In this document: positions 50,659 through 59,743 of the stretch, one piece after another | Numbering within the stretch: position 1 is the first letter of the stretch | Layout: each line of letters starts with the position of its first letter | Notes under the pieces: model-generated | What the model was told of the DNA's origin: nothing | The model's input: the letters and a program-made list of their open reading frames with translations, nothing else | Database searches by the model: none | Assembly: GCA_963732355.1 (NCBI GenBank) | Contig: CAVSZD010000011.1 | Span: forward strand, 434,001-498,000 | From: JADKAV01 sp963732355 | Lineage (GTDB): Bacteria; Actinomycetota; Actinomycetes; S36-B12; UBA10799 | DNA: 64,000 nt | Direction: 5' to 3' | Position numbers and translations under genes: made by a program

Positions 50659-52890
50659 ATGGTGATCAAGGACCCAGGAAAGCGGGCTTTGCGGCGAGCA
50701 ACGCGGGTGGCGATTGTCGTGCCCGTGACGCTGGCCGTTCTGCTGCAGTTGCCGTGGGTCTCCCAGGGAGCGCTGATGGGCGCCTTCGCCAGCCTGGCGC
50801 TGTTGGTCTTCTCCGACTACGGGGGCCCACTGAAGCAGCGGTTCATCGCCTACATCGCCGCCACCGCCACGGGCGTGCCCCTGGTGATAATCGGCGCCTA
50901 CGCGGGCCAGTACCGCTGGGCGTCGATCCTGACCATGGCCATCGTGACCCTCGTGGTGGGGCTGCTGGCCCTGTTGCGGGGGCTCATCGCCTCCTCCCAA
51001 TCCGTTCTGCTTCTGGCCACGGTCTTGGCGCTCACGGCCTCGACCCCCTCTGTGGTCTGGCCCGACGTCGTGTCATGGTGCATCGGCGGCTTGATGGCCG
51101 CACTGTCTGCCGTGTTCCTGTGGCCGGCGCACATCAACATGCCCATCCGGAGCCTGATCGCCGACCTGCTCGAGGCCGTCGCCGACGCCTCGGACATCCG
51201 GTGGGTGGAACAAGGTGGCCCGGCGGAGCTCACTGCTGCCCGGCAGAAGGTCACGGCCGCGGTTGAAAGTCTTCACGCCAAGTACGACGGGAATCTGCTG
51301 CGCCCCAGCGGTGTGACCAGTTCGGACCGTGCTTTGGCCGAACTGGTCGACGAGGCGAGCCGGCTGCGTTACCTGCAGCGCTGGGAGGATGTGTCCGATC
51401 ACAAGGACCCGGACCTTCAGGAAATGACCGGAAGGCTGTGCTCGGTTGTGAGCACGTCGTTGCGCCGGTGTGCTGACCGGCTGCGAGGCGGTAAGGAACC
51501 GCTTTCGTCGGAGGTCCTGTTCCAGGTCCGCGGACAGAACCTCGACGAGATGTCCGACTGGCTGGCCGCAAACCGCACCACCCGCGACCCCAGCTACCTT
51601 CGCGAACAGATCGAGGACACCTTTCCCCTGCGGATCACCACGCTGATCACATCGAGGATCACCGACCAGACGATTGCCGTGTCGGGCCGTCCGGGCGACG
51701 AATACGCCGACCCCCCGATGCGCTCCACCATGACTCCCGCGAAACCGCCGTCCAAGACCGAACGAATCACCGCTCATCTGTCGTGGAGTTCGCCGTGGTT
51801 CCGCAGCGCCGTCCGTTCGGCGATTGCTCTTTCGCTGTCAATCGCCGTGGCCAAGTCGGTGTCGTTGCAGCACCCGTTCTGGATCGTGCTGGGAACCTTG
51901 AGCGCTTTGCGCTTCGACGCCCTGGGAACCGGCCGGACTGCCAAGCAGGCACTGATCGGTACCACCGCCGGCGTGGCGCTGAGCGCGGCCTGCATCTGGC
52001 TGATCGAAGGAAACACCGCGGTCTGGTGGGTCCTGTTCCCGCTCGCTTTGTTCTGGGCGGCCTACACCCCCGGCACGTTGTCGTTCGCCTTGGGCCAGGC
52101 GGGCTTCAGTTTCGTGGTCATCGTGATGTTCGCGATCATGAGTCCGCCGCGCCTCGACACCGCGGAAGCGCGGCTGATCGACGTGGGCCTTGGGCTGTTG
52201 GTGAGCCTTGTCGTCAGCCTTTTGATCTGGCCCCGCGGTGTGATCGAAACTCTCTTCACCCGCCTGCGGGAAGCCATGGTCGCGGCGTGCGACTACTACG
52301 TTGCGTCGTCGGACTGGATGGCTGGGGGTGCCATCGACGACCGCCTGCTGGCCGAGTTCAGGCAGCGTTCGCACAACACCATCGACAGGGCCCAAGAAGC
52401 ACTGGACCTGTCGATCGCGCAGAGACCCCCCAAGACGGTTGCGGTCGGTCAATGGACAGCGCTGGCCAACAGCATCAGCCACGTTGATTTCGCCGCCCGG
52501 TTGATGCCACAGGCCGAGGAGATCGTGGCTGTGCGCGGGGATCAGCGTCCCATCCCCACTGCGCTGGTGGGGCCACTGCTGGCCGGGACCAACCACGTGC
52601 GCGGCGAATTGATGGAAGCTACCGACAGCATGTGCAACCAGATGCCCACCTTCGACGACGATTCGGTGGCCGCCTCCCTAGACTCCGGGTTTCCCCCATT
52701 CGTCATCTCTGGACCGGTGCAGACCCTACGGGCCGGAATCGACGAGGTTCTTGCGGGCGCGGACGACTGGCATGGCAGTGGTTCGGACCCACGCCCGGTC
52801 ATTGCGACGTGGCTGACAGACTGGACGGCGCTGTTCGATCAGACCGGGCAACTGCTGCGGGCCACTGGGGCAACCAGCTCAAAAGACTGA
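50659..52890 (+). CDS. FUSC-family membrane protein (YccS/aromatic acid exporter type)
   Basis: A 743-residue protein with two hydrophobic blocks (about 20-155 and 380-530), each of six short helices, separated by soluble regions: the fusaric-acid-resistance (FUSC) architecture. QHPFWIVLGTLSALRFD and GTTAGVALS in the second block are typical of FUSC family cores, and GALMGAFASLALL marks the first. Members are inner-membrane pumps or channels for aromatic acids and related compounds. ATG at 50659 after family B copy 5; no strong ribosome-binding site. Confidence 0.85.
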   Translation: MVIKDPGKRALRRATRVAIVVPVTLAVLLQLPWVSQGALMGAFASLALLVFSDYGGPLKQRFIAYIAATATGVPLVIIGAYAGQYRWASILTMAIVTLVVGLLALLRGLIASSQSVLLLATVLALTASTPSVVWPDVVSWCIGGLMAALSAVFLWPAHINMPIRSLIADLLEAVADASDIRWVEQGGPAELTAARQKVTAAVESLHAKYDGNLLRPSGVTSSDRALAELVDEASRLRYLQRWEDVSDHKDPDLQEMTGRLCSVVSTSLRRCADRLRGGKEPLSSEVLFQVRGQNLDEMSDWLAANRTTRDPSYLREQIEDTFPLRITTLITSRITDQTIAVSGRPGDEYADPPMRSTMTPAKPPSKTERITAHLSWSSPWFRSAVRSAIALSLSIAVAKSVSLQHPFWIVLGTLSALRFDALGTGRTAKQALIGTTAGVALSAACIWLIEGNTAVWWVLFPLALFWAAYTPGTLSFALGQAGFSFVVIVMFAIMSPPRLDTAEARLIDVGLGLLVSLVVSLLIWPRGVIETLFTRLREAMVAACDYYVASSDWMAGGAIDDRLLAEFRQRSHNTIDRAQEALDLSIAQRPPKTVAVGQWTALANSISHVDFAARLMPQAEEIVAVRGDQRPIPTALVGPLLAGTNHVRGELMEATDSMCNQMPTFDDDSVAASLDSGFPPFVISGPVQTLRAGIDEVLAGADDWHGSGSDPRPVIATWLTDWTALFDQTGQLLRATGATSSKD

Positions 52891-53452
52891 CTCGCCCTTG
52901 CTGGCCGCCTCCGCGATCTTCGCGATGCGGTCGCTGCGGGTGGCGGGCCGCTTGGCCGACTTGACCCAATAGAGAGCCTGCTTACGCCTGCCGACGGTCA
53001 GGCTGTCGAACGCATCCCGGCAGCCGCTCAAAGCCTGTGCCAAGTCCTCAGGTACGACCAAGGCGTCCACATCATCCAGGAAGGTGTACATGCCATTCGC
53101 CTGGGCGACCTCAACCGCTCGGAGCCCCGCCGCCTGCATGAGTCCGGCCTGCAGCAATCGAGCCAGGCGGACCTTGTTAGGCGCCGACCAAACACTGTCG
53201 GGCTTGCGCGGGGTCAACCGGATCCCGCTGCGCTCATCGTCGAAACTCTGGATAGTGCTGTCGATCCACCCGAAAATCAGGCATTCCTCCACGATGTCCT
53301 CATAGGCGATCTCGGGGCCACCCGCGGCGGGTCGTCTCTGAACCAGCCAGAAACCCGAATGGCTGGCGTGATTGACCGCCAGCCATTCGTGTAGTTCGCC
53401 CCTGGTCGCTAAGCGGCACCCTTGGTAGCGGGTTGCGCTCGACTATCGGCAT
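52879..53452 (-). CDS. YdeI/OmpD-associated family protein, interrupted by a +1 frameshift
   Basis: The reading frame from 53292 down is the YdeI core: ECLIFGWIDSTIQ, RLTPRKPDSVWSAPN, and a helical C-terminus. Translating further upstream in the same frame gives TRGELHEWLAVNHASHSGF and VQRRPAAGGPEIAYEDIVEE, which belongs to the family but has no start codon. One base skipped at about 53404-53416 joins it to MPIVERNPLPRVPLS, which starts at the ATG at 53452, 3 bp after the stop of the winged-helix gene. The family is small, cytosolic and of unknown function. The last 12 bp overlap the FUSC gene. Confidence 0.8.
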
Positions 53453-53455
53453 GGA

Positions 53456-53737
53456 TCAGGCGAACAGGTTCAACAGGTCGCCGATCCGGTGTCCGACCTC
53501 CTCAGGGTGCCGGAACTCGCCGCTGGCGTTGACGCTGTACGTGTTGCGTCGCCCCACCTTGGTCTTGCGCAGGTACCCGTCGCCTTCAAGATCGGCGAGG
53601 ATCGTCTGCGCAGCACGTTCGGTGATTCCCACGGCCGTCGCAATGTCCCGGACCCTTGCATCAGGGTTTCGGTTCACGTAGATCAGCACGTGCCCGTGGT
53701 TCGTCAGAAACGTCCACCGCCTGCGCTCCAGCGCCAT
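53456..53737 (-). CDS. Winged-helix transcriptional regulator (MarR/ArsR-like)
   Basis: About 93 residues: RRRWTFLTNHGHVLIYVN, RVRDIATAVGITERAAQTIL (recognition helix) and LEGDGYLRKTKVGRRNTYSV (wing). GGGAGG before the ATG near 53737 decides the start. Its 5' end overlaps the C-terminal codons of terC by about 77 bp, and the YdeI-type gene follows 3 bp downstream, so it may regulate its own short operon. The ligand is unknown. Confidence 0.85.
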   Translation of the reverse strand: MALERRRWTFLTNHGHVLIYVNRNPDARVRDIATAVGITERAAQTILADLEGDGYLRKTKVGRRNTYSVNASGEFRHPEEVGHRIGDLLNLFA

Positions 53738-54701
53738 CAACTGGCCTCCCATCACCATCGGCAACACTACCGATTTCCGGCGGGGATTCACCATTTCGGG
53801 TTGAGATGAGGCTTGCCGCGATGCTGACTGCGATGATCACCGCAACCACTCCCAGGCTCAGCCAGGTGGGCATCTTGTAGATATCCACCTGCAGCACCAG
53901 CTTCACGCCGACCCAGATGAGCACCAAGCCCAGGCCCAGCTTGAGGTAGACGAACCTGTGCATCAGGTCAGCCAGCAGGAAGTACATCGCACGCAGTCCC
54001 AGGATCGCGAAGGCGTTCGCAGTGAACACCAGGAACGGTTCCTGGGTCACCGCGAAGATGGCCGGGATCGAGTCCACCGCGAAGATGATGTCGGTCGTCT
54101 CGACCAGGACCAGAACCAGCAGCAGCGGCGTGGCGACCAGCGCACCGTTGCGCCGGGTCAGGAACTTCTGGCCGTCGTACTCGTCGGTCGTGGGCACGAA
54201 GCGCTTGAACAACGCCACGACCTTCGACTTCGAGGGGTCGATGTGGTCGGCCCGCTTCTTGATCATCGTGTAACCGGTGACCAGCAGGAAGGCGCCGAAA
54301 AGGTACAGGATCCACGCGAACGACGCGATGAGAGCCGAGCCCGCCGCGATGAACGCGCCACGGAAGATCAGGGCGCCGATGACACCGTAGAACAACACCC
54401 GGTGCTGGTACTGCCGAGGCACGGCGAAGTAGCTGAAGATGATGGCCCAGACGAAAACGTTGTCGATCGCCAGCGACTTCTCGATGAGATAGCCGGCGTA
54501 GTACTGACCGGCGAACTCGGAGCCCACCCACCACCAGATGACGCCGCCGAACGCCACGCCGAGCGCCACCCAGAGGGCAGACCAGGCGGCGGCCTCTTTG
54601 ACGCCGATGACATGCGCATCTCGGTGCGCGAACAGATCGATGGCGAGCATCACGAGGATCACGCCGAGCACTGCGAACCAGGCCCACAGGGGGACGTCCA
54701 C
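53661..54701 (-). CDS. TerC-family integral membrane protein
   Basis: A 346-residue TerC/Alx-type protein with about nine helices. Seen: VKEAAAWSALWVALG, FAGQYYAGYLIEKSLAIDNVFVW (Glu and Asp in the membrane), KFLTRRNGALVATPLL, and VETTDIIFAVDSIPAI (a second acidic motif). These acidic residues are thought to bind metal, and Alx/TerC proteins export Mn2+. The GTG at 54701 has AAGGAG 9 nt upstream; the much longer open frame upstream (to 55364) translates family A repeats and is rejected. The last 40 residues are polar and not family-like. They overlap the next gene. Confidence 0.92.
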   Translation of the reverse strand: MDVPLWAWFAVLGVILVMLAIDLFAHRDAHVIGVKEAAAWSALWVALGVAFGGVIWWWVGSEFAGQYYAGYLIEKSLAIDNVFVWAIIFSYFAVPRQYQHRVLFYGVIGALIFRGAFIAAGSALIASFAWILYLFGAFLLVTGYTMIKKRADHIDPSKSKVVALFKRFVPTTDEYDGQKFLTRRNGALVATPLLLVLVLVETTDIIFAVDSIPAIFAVTQEPFLVFTANAFAILGLRAMYFLLADLMHRFVYLKLGLGLVLIWVGVKLVLQVDIYKMPTWLSLGVVAVIIAVSIAASLISTRNGESPPEIGSVADGDGRPVDGAGAQAVDVSDEPRARADLREPKP

Positions 54702-54910
54702 GGTCAAGAACTCCTTCAGGTTGAGCGTTTCCGAAGGTCTTTCCTGACCGTGAGGTCCGCGGATGCCGGGCTGTGGGCCGGACTGACGACATCCGCGAGG
54801 TGGATACTCCCCTTCGCTTGTAGTAAGTTTCCTGAAATTTGGTGCATATGTCAAGTTCTGGCTGGGTTGTGCCCTTGACCCCCGCGGCCGCCGGGCAACC
54901 CCCCGCCCAC

Positions 54911-55168
54911 AAGCAAAGCTGGAAACCGGCAACCAGCTTGTCGAAATCCAACACCGCCCGCCGGGAAACCCCCCGCCGGCAAGCAAAGCTGGAAACCGGC
55001 AACCAGCTTGTCGAAATCCAACACCGCCCCGCCGGGACCCCCGCCACAAGCAAAGCTGGAAACCGGCAACCAGCTTGTCGAAATCCAACACCGCCCCCGC
55101 CGGCCGACCCCCCGCCGGCAAGCAAAGCTGGAAACCGGCAACCAGCTTGTCGAAATCCAACACCGCGG
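54911..55168 (+). repeat. Family A repeat, four tandem copies
   Basis: Cores at 54911, 54981, 55048 and 55120, so spacing 70, 67 and 72 bp. Each is followed by the conserved tail CGGCAACCAGCTTGTCGAAA plus TCCAACACCGCC and then a variable 15-25 bp GC-rich spacer. AAGCTGG (54916-54922) pairs with CCAGCTT (54933-54939) over a 10-nt loop. The region lies between the divergent terC and M20 peptidase genes. It is not a CRISPR array. Confidence 0.88.
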
Positions 55169-55215
55169 CCCCTCCGGCCGACCAGCACAAACGCCCCTGC
55201 TGGCAGGCTGGACCC

Positions 55216-56343
55216 GTGGAGCCCCTGTTCGCCGATCTACTCGAGTTTCTCGACATCGCCTCAGTCGGAGGCACCCCCGAAGAACACCACGCGCAACTGT
55301 GGGTCGCGGAGAAGCTGAAGACCTGGGGCTGGGAGGTCGAAGTCTGGGAGGACGACCCGCACACGTTCGCCGGGGAACCTGACTACCCACAGATGGAGGT
55401 CGGGCGCACATCGGTGACCGGAGTGATCGGCAAACCCCCGGGCAGCAGTGGGGCACGGTTGATCCTGGGCCACACCGATGTGGTCCCGGGAGGCTCACAA
55501 CCGGGCTTCACAGATGATCACATCGTCGGTCGGGGAAGCGTGGACATGAAGGCCGGGTTGGTAGCAGGCATGTACGCCGCCAAGGCTGCCGGTGGCGATG
55601 TTGCTGTCTGCGCGGTGAGCGGCGAGGAGGACGGCGGAATTGGCGCCTTCCTCGCTTTGCAGCACGGCTTGCACGCAAGGGCCTGTGTCATTCCCGAACC
55701 AACCGACCTCGCGATCGTTCCAGCCAACGCCGGTTCGTTGACCTTCCGGATCACGCTGCCCGGTGTCGCGGCTCACGGCGCTCGTCGCTGGGACGGGCAC
55801 AGCGCGCTCGAGGCGGTTCCCGAGGTCTTGGACCGACTGCGAAAACTCGAGGCGGCCCGCAGCCAGAACGTGCCCGAAGTTCTGGCCAGCTGGCCGATCG
55901 CCTACCCCATCAGCATCGGGCGCATCCAGGGCGGTGACTGGCCCTCGACCGTCATGGCCGACATCGCCCTCGAGGGCCGCTACGGAGTAATGCTTGGCGA
56001 GTCGGTCCAAGCGGCGATGGTGACCTTCGAATCCGCGCTGGTCGCGACTGGGGCTCGTGTCGAGTGGTTCGGCGGGCGTTTCGCCTCAGGCTCGACACCA
56101 GTCGACGATCCGCTGGTGCTAAATCTGGCGGAATCACACCAAGCGGTATTGGGCGAGCAGCCGAAGGTCGTCGGGGTGACCTACGGTTCGGATCTGCGGC
56201 AGTTGGTCGCCGCCGGCATCCCCACCGTGCAATACGGCCCGGGTGACGCCGCACTGGCACACAGCGACGACGAGCAGGTCCCCACCGAACAGGTCCTGGC
56301 CTGCCGCGCGGTGCTCGAAGACTGGCTGCGCAGCGCGCCGTGA
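55216..56343 (+). CDS. M20-family metallopeptidase (DapE/ArgE-like)
   Basis: A 375-residue Zn-dependent amidohydrolase. Metal ligands appear as LILGHTDVVPGG, GRGSVDMKAGL, AVSGEEDGG (catalytic Glu-Glu), and VIPEPTD; the final ligand is the His in ALAHSDDEQVP. A dimerisation domain lies between about 170 and 270. Typical substrates are N-acyl amino acids or N-succinyl-diaminopimelate; the short motifs do not separate the two. The GTG at 55216 is the start; the frame upstream runs through family A repeats. Confidence 0.9.
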   Translation: MEPLFADLLEFLDIASVGGTPEEHHAQLWVAEKLKTWGWEVEVWEDDPHTFAGEPDYPQMEVGRTSVTGVIGKPPGSSGARLILGHTDVVPGGSQPGFTDDHIVGRGSVDMKAGLVAGMYAAKAAGGDVAVCAVSGEEDGGIGAFLALQHGLHARACVIPEPTDLAIVPANAGSLTFRITLPGVAAHGARRWDGHSALEAVPEVLDRLRKLEAARSQNVPEVLASWPIAYPISIGRIQGGDWPSTVMADIALEGRYGVMLGESVQAAMVTFESALVATGARVEWFGGRFASGSTPVDDPLVLNLAESHQAVLGEQPKVVGVTYGSDLRQLVAAGIPTVQYGPGDAALAHSDDEQVPTEQVLACRAVLEDWLRSAP

Positions 56344-57299
56344 GAGGGACCTCCAAACACCAGTTGGGCTATGCGCTGGTCCTCGTGGGGGTGGTCGGCT
56401 TCTCCGTGAACGCCGGAGTGTCCAGGCTGGTTCTCGAAAACGGCATCGGCGCGTGGACGCTGGCGGAATTGCGCGCGATCGGTGCGGCCGTCCTACTTGC
56501 GGTCATCATCGCGCTCACCGGACGCTGGGGGCGGCTTGGCGTGGGCCGCAAGGACTGGCCCAGCTTCCTGCTTTACGGGCTGGTCGGGCTCGGGCTCTTG
56601 CAGTCCTTCTACTTCGAAGCGATCGCCCGGATCCCCATCGGTCTTGCGATCCTGATCGAGTTCCTCGCCCCCTTGTGGGTCGCCCTATGGGCCCGCTTCG
56701 TGCAGCACCAACCGGTCAAGCCGATCCTGTGGCCCGCACTGGTCATCACGCTGGTCGGCTTGGCTGTGGTGGCTGGCGCGCAGTTCGCCGATCTCGACCC
56801 GATAGGTCTCATCAGCGCGTTCCTCGCCGGCTTGTGCTTCGCGGTGTACTTCGTCGTGGGCGAGCGACTCGTGGCCGATCATGACCCTTTCGTGGTCAGC
56901 TTCTGGGGATTCACGATCGCCGCGGTGGGCTGGGCAGCAGCGGCGTTCTTCGTCCCGCGGATCGTCGGGATCTGGGAGGTCCCCCTCGGCACGCAGGTGA
57001 CCCTTCCAGAAGCCCTCGGCGCGATCGTCGTGCCGATCGGCCTGCTGCTCCTCTGGATAGTGAGCCTGGGAACCGTTGTCCCGTTCGCCTCGGAGACAGC
57101 AGCCATGCGCTGGCTGCCGGCGACCACGGTGAGCGTACTGGCGATGCTGGAGCCGGTGGGGTCGGCGGTCATCGGCTGGTGGTGGTTCGACGAGCGCCTA
57201 GGTTTGATTCAGATCCTCGGAGCGATCATGGTGCTCGCCGGAATCACCATGGCCCTGTTGAGCCGGGCCGAACATCCCACACCTGCGGTCATCGACTGA
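56340..57299 (+). CDS. EamA-family (DMT) transporter
   Basis: A 319-residue protein with ten predicted helices in two EamA repeats (about 10-140 and 150-290). Repeat 1 ends IARIPIGLAILIEFLAPLW; repeat 2 contains ALGAIVVPIGLLLLWIV and ends MLEPVGSAVIGWWWFDERL. DMT transporters of this type export amino acids or metabolites such as threonine/homoserine. GTG start overlaps the preceding stop as GTGA, so it is coupled with the M20 peptidase; export of a peptidase product is conceivable. Confidence 0.9.
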   Translation: MRGTSKHQLGYALVLVGVVGFSVNAGVSRLVLENGIGAWTLAELRAIGAAVLLAVIIALTGRWGRLGVGRKDWPSFLLYGLVGLGLLQSFYFEAIARIPIGLAILIEFLAPLWVALWARFVQHQPVKPILWPALVITLVGLAVVAGAQFADLDPIGLISAFLAGLCFAVYFVVGERLVADHDPFVVSFWGFTIAAVGWAAAAFFVPRIVGIWEVPLGTQVTLPEALGAIVVPIGLLLLWIVSLGTVVPFASETAAMRWLPATTVSVLAMLEPVGSAVIGWWWFDERLGLIQILGAIMVLAGITMALLSRAEHPTPAVID

Positions 57300-57306
57300 G
57301 AATCAC

Positions 57307-57312
57307 TACCGT
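57307..57312 (+). promoter_or_regulatory. -10 hexamer upstream of the CtpE-like ATPase
   Basis: TACCGT with 6 nt to ATC at 57319, the position where other leaderless genes here have ATG or GTG. See the start-codon discussion under the ATPase. Confidence 0.4.
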
Positions 57313-57318
57313 GGGGCT

Positions 57319-59607
57319 ATCGATACGTCCCTCAACCAACGGGGCCTGACCAGCGCCCAAGTCCGCGAGCGTGTTGCCGACGGACGAGTCAACGATGTCC
57401 GCGACAAGGGCAGTCGCAGCCTCGGCAGCATCCTGGCCGCGAACATACTCACCCCTTTCAACGCTTTGATCGGGTCGCTGTGGGCGGTCATGATCTTCGT
57501 CGCCCCTTGGCAGGACGCGCTGTTCGGTTTCGTGATCGTGGCCAACTCGCTCATCGGCACGATCCAGGAGTACCGCAGCGCGCGCGTATTGGCGAAGTTG
57601 TCCGTATTGAACGAAGCCCGACCTATCGTCGTCCGAGATGGCGTGGAGACCGAGATCGGCCTGCGCGAGCTCGTGGTCGATGACCTCGCACTGCTCTCCT
57701 CGGGAGACCAGATCGCCGTCGACGGGGTAGTCCTGCGCGCCACTGGCCTCGAGGTCGACGAGAGCCTTCTGACCGGCGAGGCGGACCCCATGGCCAAGGC
57801 CGCGGGAGACGAACTGATGTCGGGCTCGTTCGTCGTGTCCGGATCAGCGACCTATACGGTGACCCGCGTCGGCGCCGAGTCCTTCGCAGGCCGCCTGACC
57901 GAACAGGCCCGCCAGTTCCAGCGCACCAGTTCTGAGTTGCGCGACTCGATCAACCGGTTCATCCGCTACATCAGCTTCGCCCTGATCCCGGTCGGAGCCC
58001 TGCTGACCTACAGCCAGTTGTTGGCAGACCAAACCCTCAAGGAGGCCGTGCGCGGGGCAATCGCCGGAGTTGTGACGATGGTGCCGGAGGGCTTGGTGCT
58101 GCTGACCAGCATCGCCATGGCCGTAGGCGTACTGCGCCTGGCGCAACGACAGGCGCTGGTGCAGGACATGCCCGCCGTCGAGACGCTGGCGCGGGTCGAC
58201 ATCGTGTGCGTGGACAAGACCGGGACGTTGACCGCGCCTGGCATGTCTGTCGAAGAGGTCGTGCGTCTCGGCGACACCGACCCGGGACCCGTTCTGGCGG
58301 CCCTCGCGTCGGCCGAGGAACACCCGAACCCGACGATGCTGGCCGTTGCCCGGGAGTACACCGGTGGCCCGCCTGTTGTGCAGAGCATCCCGTTCTCCTC
58401 CGCACGCAAGTGGTCGGCCGGGCTTATCGGCGACGCCTGGTACGTGATCGGCGCCCCCGACGTGGTGGACGAATCCGTGGACACCCGGAAGTGGTCGGCG
58501 ACCGGGGCCAGGGTCCTGCTGCTGGCCCGAGCTGACGCAGCGGTGAGGGCCGATGAACCATTGCCGGAGGTCCAACCGCAGGCACTGATCGTCATCGATC
58601 AGCAACTGCGAACCGATGCCGCCGAGACCGTTGACTACTTCTTGGAGCAAGGAGTGGCGCTCAAGGTCATCTCCGGGGACAACGCCGAGACGGTCGGGGC
58701 GATAGCCGCTCGTGCCGGTGTGCCCGGCGCCGACAACCCGGTGGATGCGCGCCGGCAGGACCCGGTGGCCGCCGTGGAGGAGGCCAGCGTCTTCGGGCGG
58801 GTCAATCCCGACCAGAAGCAGGACATGGTCGACGCCCTGCGAACCAATGGACACACGGTGGCGATGACCGGCGACGGGGTCAACGACGTACTCGCACTCA
58901 AGCGCGCGGACCTGGGGATCGCGATGGGTTCAGGCTCGTCTGCAACCCGGGCTGTGGCACAGATCGTTCTCATGGACAGCAAGTGGTCCAGCCTGCCATC
59001 AGTCGTGGCCGAAGGCAGACGAATCCTGGGCAACATCGAGCGCGTGTCGGACGTCTTCCTGACCAAGAGCATGTATGCGCTGCTGCTCGCACTGGCGACC
59101 GGACTGTCCGCCGTTCCGTTCCCGTTCCTGCCCCGGCATCTCACTCTCATCAGCGCACTGACGATCGGGATCCCGGGTTTCTTCCTGGCGCTGATGCCCA
59201 ACACCGAACGCTTCCGGCCGGGTTTCTTCAAGCGGGTGATGGTTTTCGCCGTGCCCTGCGGAGCCATCGCCGCGGCAACGGCTTTTGCCGCCTACTACGC
59301 GGCACTGCAACTGCGCGACGTGGAGGAGGCACGCGTGGACGCCACTATTGCGTTGTTCATGGTCACGATCACGGTCCTGGCCGTATCCGCTCGGCCCATG
59401 AACCCGATCCGCGCGGCCATCGTGGGTTCGATGATCGCAGCGTTCCTGCTTGTGCTGTTCATCCCTGTGCTGTCGCAACTGTTCGCCTTGAGCCTCTCGC
59501 CCGACAAGGAAGGCGTGGCCACGGTTGTCATCGGCGCGGTCGGTGCGGTTCTGGTGCTGATCACCTCGCGAGTTGTCAGCCGCTGGCGGGAGCCACGCAC
59601 GGGTTGA
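57319..59607 (+). CDS. CtpE-like P-type cation ATPase (probable Ca2+ transporter), start codon unresolved
   Basis: A 760-residue class II P-type ATPase close to mycobacterial CtpE. Motifs: DESLLTGEADP, the M4 block VPEGLVLLTSIAMAVG (Glu present), CVDKTGTLTAPG, and the hinge TGDGVNDVLALKRADLGIAM. The N-terminal family homology (LTSAQVRERV, GRVNDV, ILTPFNAL) runs about 49 codons upstream of the first in-frame TTG (57466) and begins near 57319, but that stretch has no ATG, GTG or TTG in frame. Either translation begins at the ATC at 57319 behind a leaderless promoter, or one base is missing and the GTG at 57311 is the true start. Confidence 0.88.
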   Translation: MDTSLNQRGLTSAQVRERVADGRVNDVRDKGSRSLGSILAANILTPFNALIGSLWAVMIFVAPWQDALFGFVIVANSLIGTIQEYRSARVLAKLSVLNEARPIVVRDGVETEIGLRELVVDDLALLSSGDQIAVDGVVLRATGLEVDESLLTGEADPMAKAAGDELMSGSFVVSGSATYTVTRVGAESFAGRLTEQARQFQRTSSELRDSINRFIRYISFALIPVGALLTYSQLLADQTLKEAVRGAIAGVVTMVPEGLVLLTSIAMAVGVLRLAQRQALVQDMPAVETLARVDIVCVDKTGTLTAPGMSVEEVVRLGDTDPGPVLAALASAEEHPNPTMLAVAREYTGGPPVVQSIPFSSARKWSAGLIGDAWYVIGAPDVVDESVDTRKWSATGARVLLLARADAAVRADEPLPEVQPQALIVIDQQLRTDAAETVDYFLEQGVALKVISGDNAETVGAIAARAGVPGADNPVDARRQDPVAAVEEASVFGRVNPDQKQDMVDALRTNGHTVAMTGDGVNDVLALKRADLGIAMGSGSSATRAVAQIVLMDSKWSSLPSVVAEGRRILGNIERVSDVFLTKSMYALLLALATGLSAVPFPFLPRHLTLISALTIGIPGFFLALMPNTERFRPGFFKRVMVFAVPCGAIAAATAFAAYYAALQLRDVEEARVDATIALFMVTITVLAVSARPMNPIRAAIVGSMIAAFLLVLFIPVLSQLFALSLSPDKEGVATVVIGAVGAVLVLITSRVVSRWREPRTG

Positions 59608-59743
59608 GTCGGGTGTCCGCGACCTGACTGCTGCGCGGTTGTGGATTCCGCCCACTAAGGACCGGCATTTCGGGTGCGGGGGTGCGCTGGAACGACGATT
59701 TGCTGGGTATCGGCGCCGTGTAGGGGTGCTGGCGTTCGAGCCG

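Noticed and set aside
12283..53452. Programmed +1 frameshifting as cause of the six split genes
   Set aside because: The shift sites share no slippery codon, stop codon or stem-loop, and most of the genes are not known to use frameshifting. Sequence error or mutation fits better.
54911..55168. CRISPR array
   Set aside because: Repeats of about 48 bp are separated by short, GC-rich, similar spacers with uneven lengths. No cas genes are in the window.
54702..55364. N-terminal extension of TerC on the minus strand
   Set aside because: It translates family A repeats (recurring FQLCL/VSSFAC strings). The family start with ribosome-binding site is the GTG at 54701.
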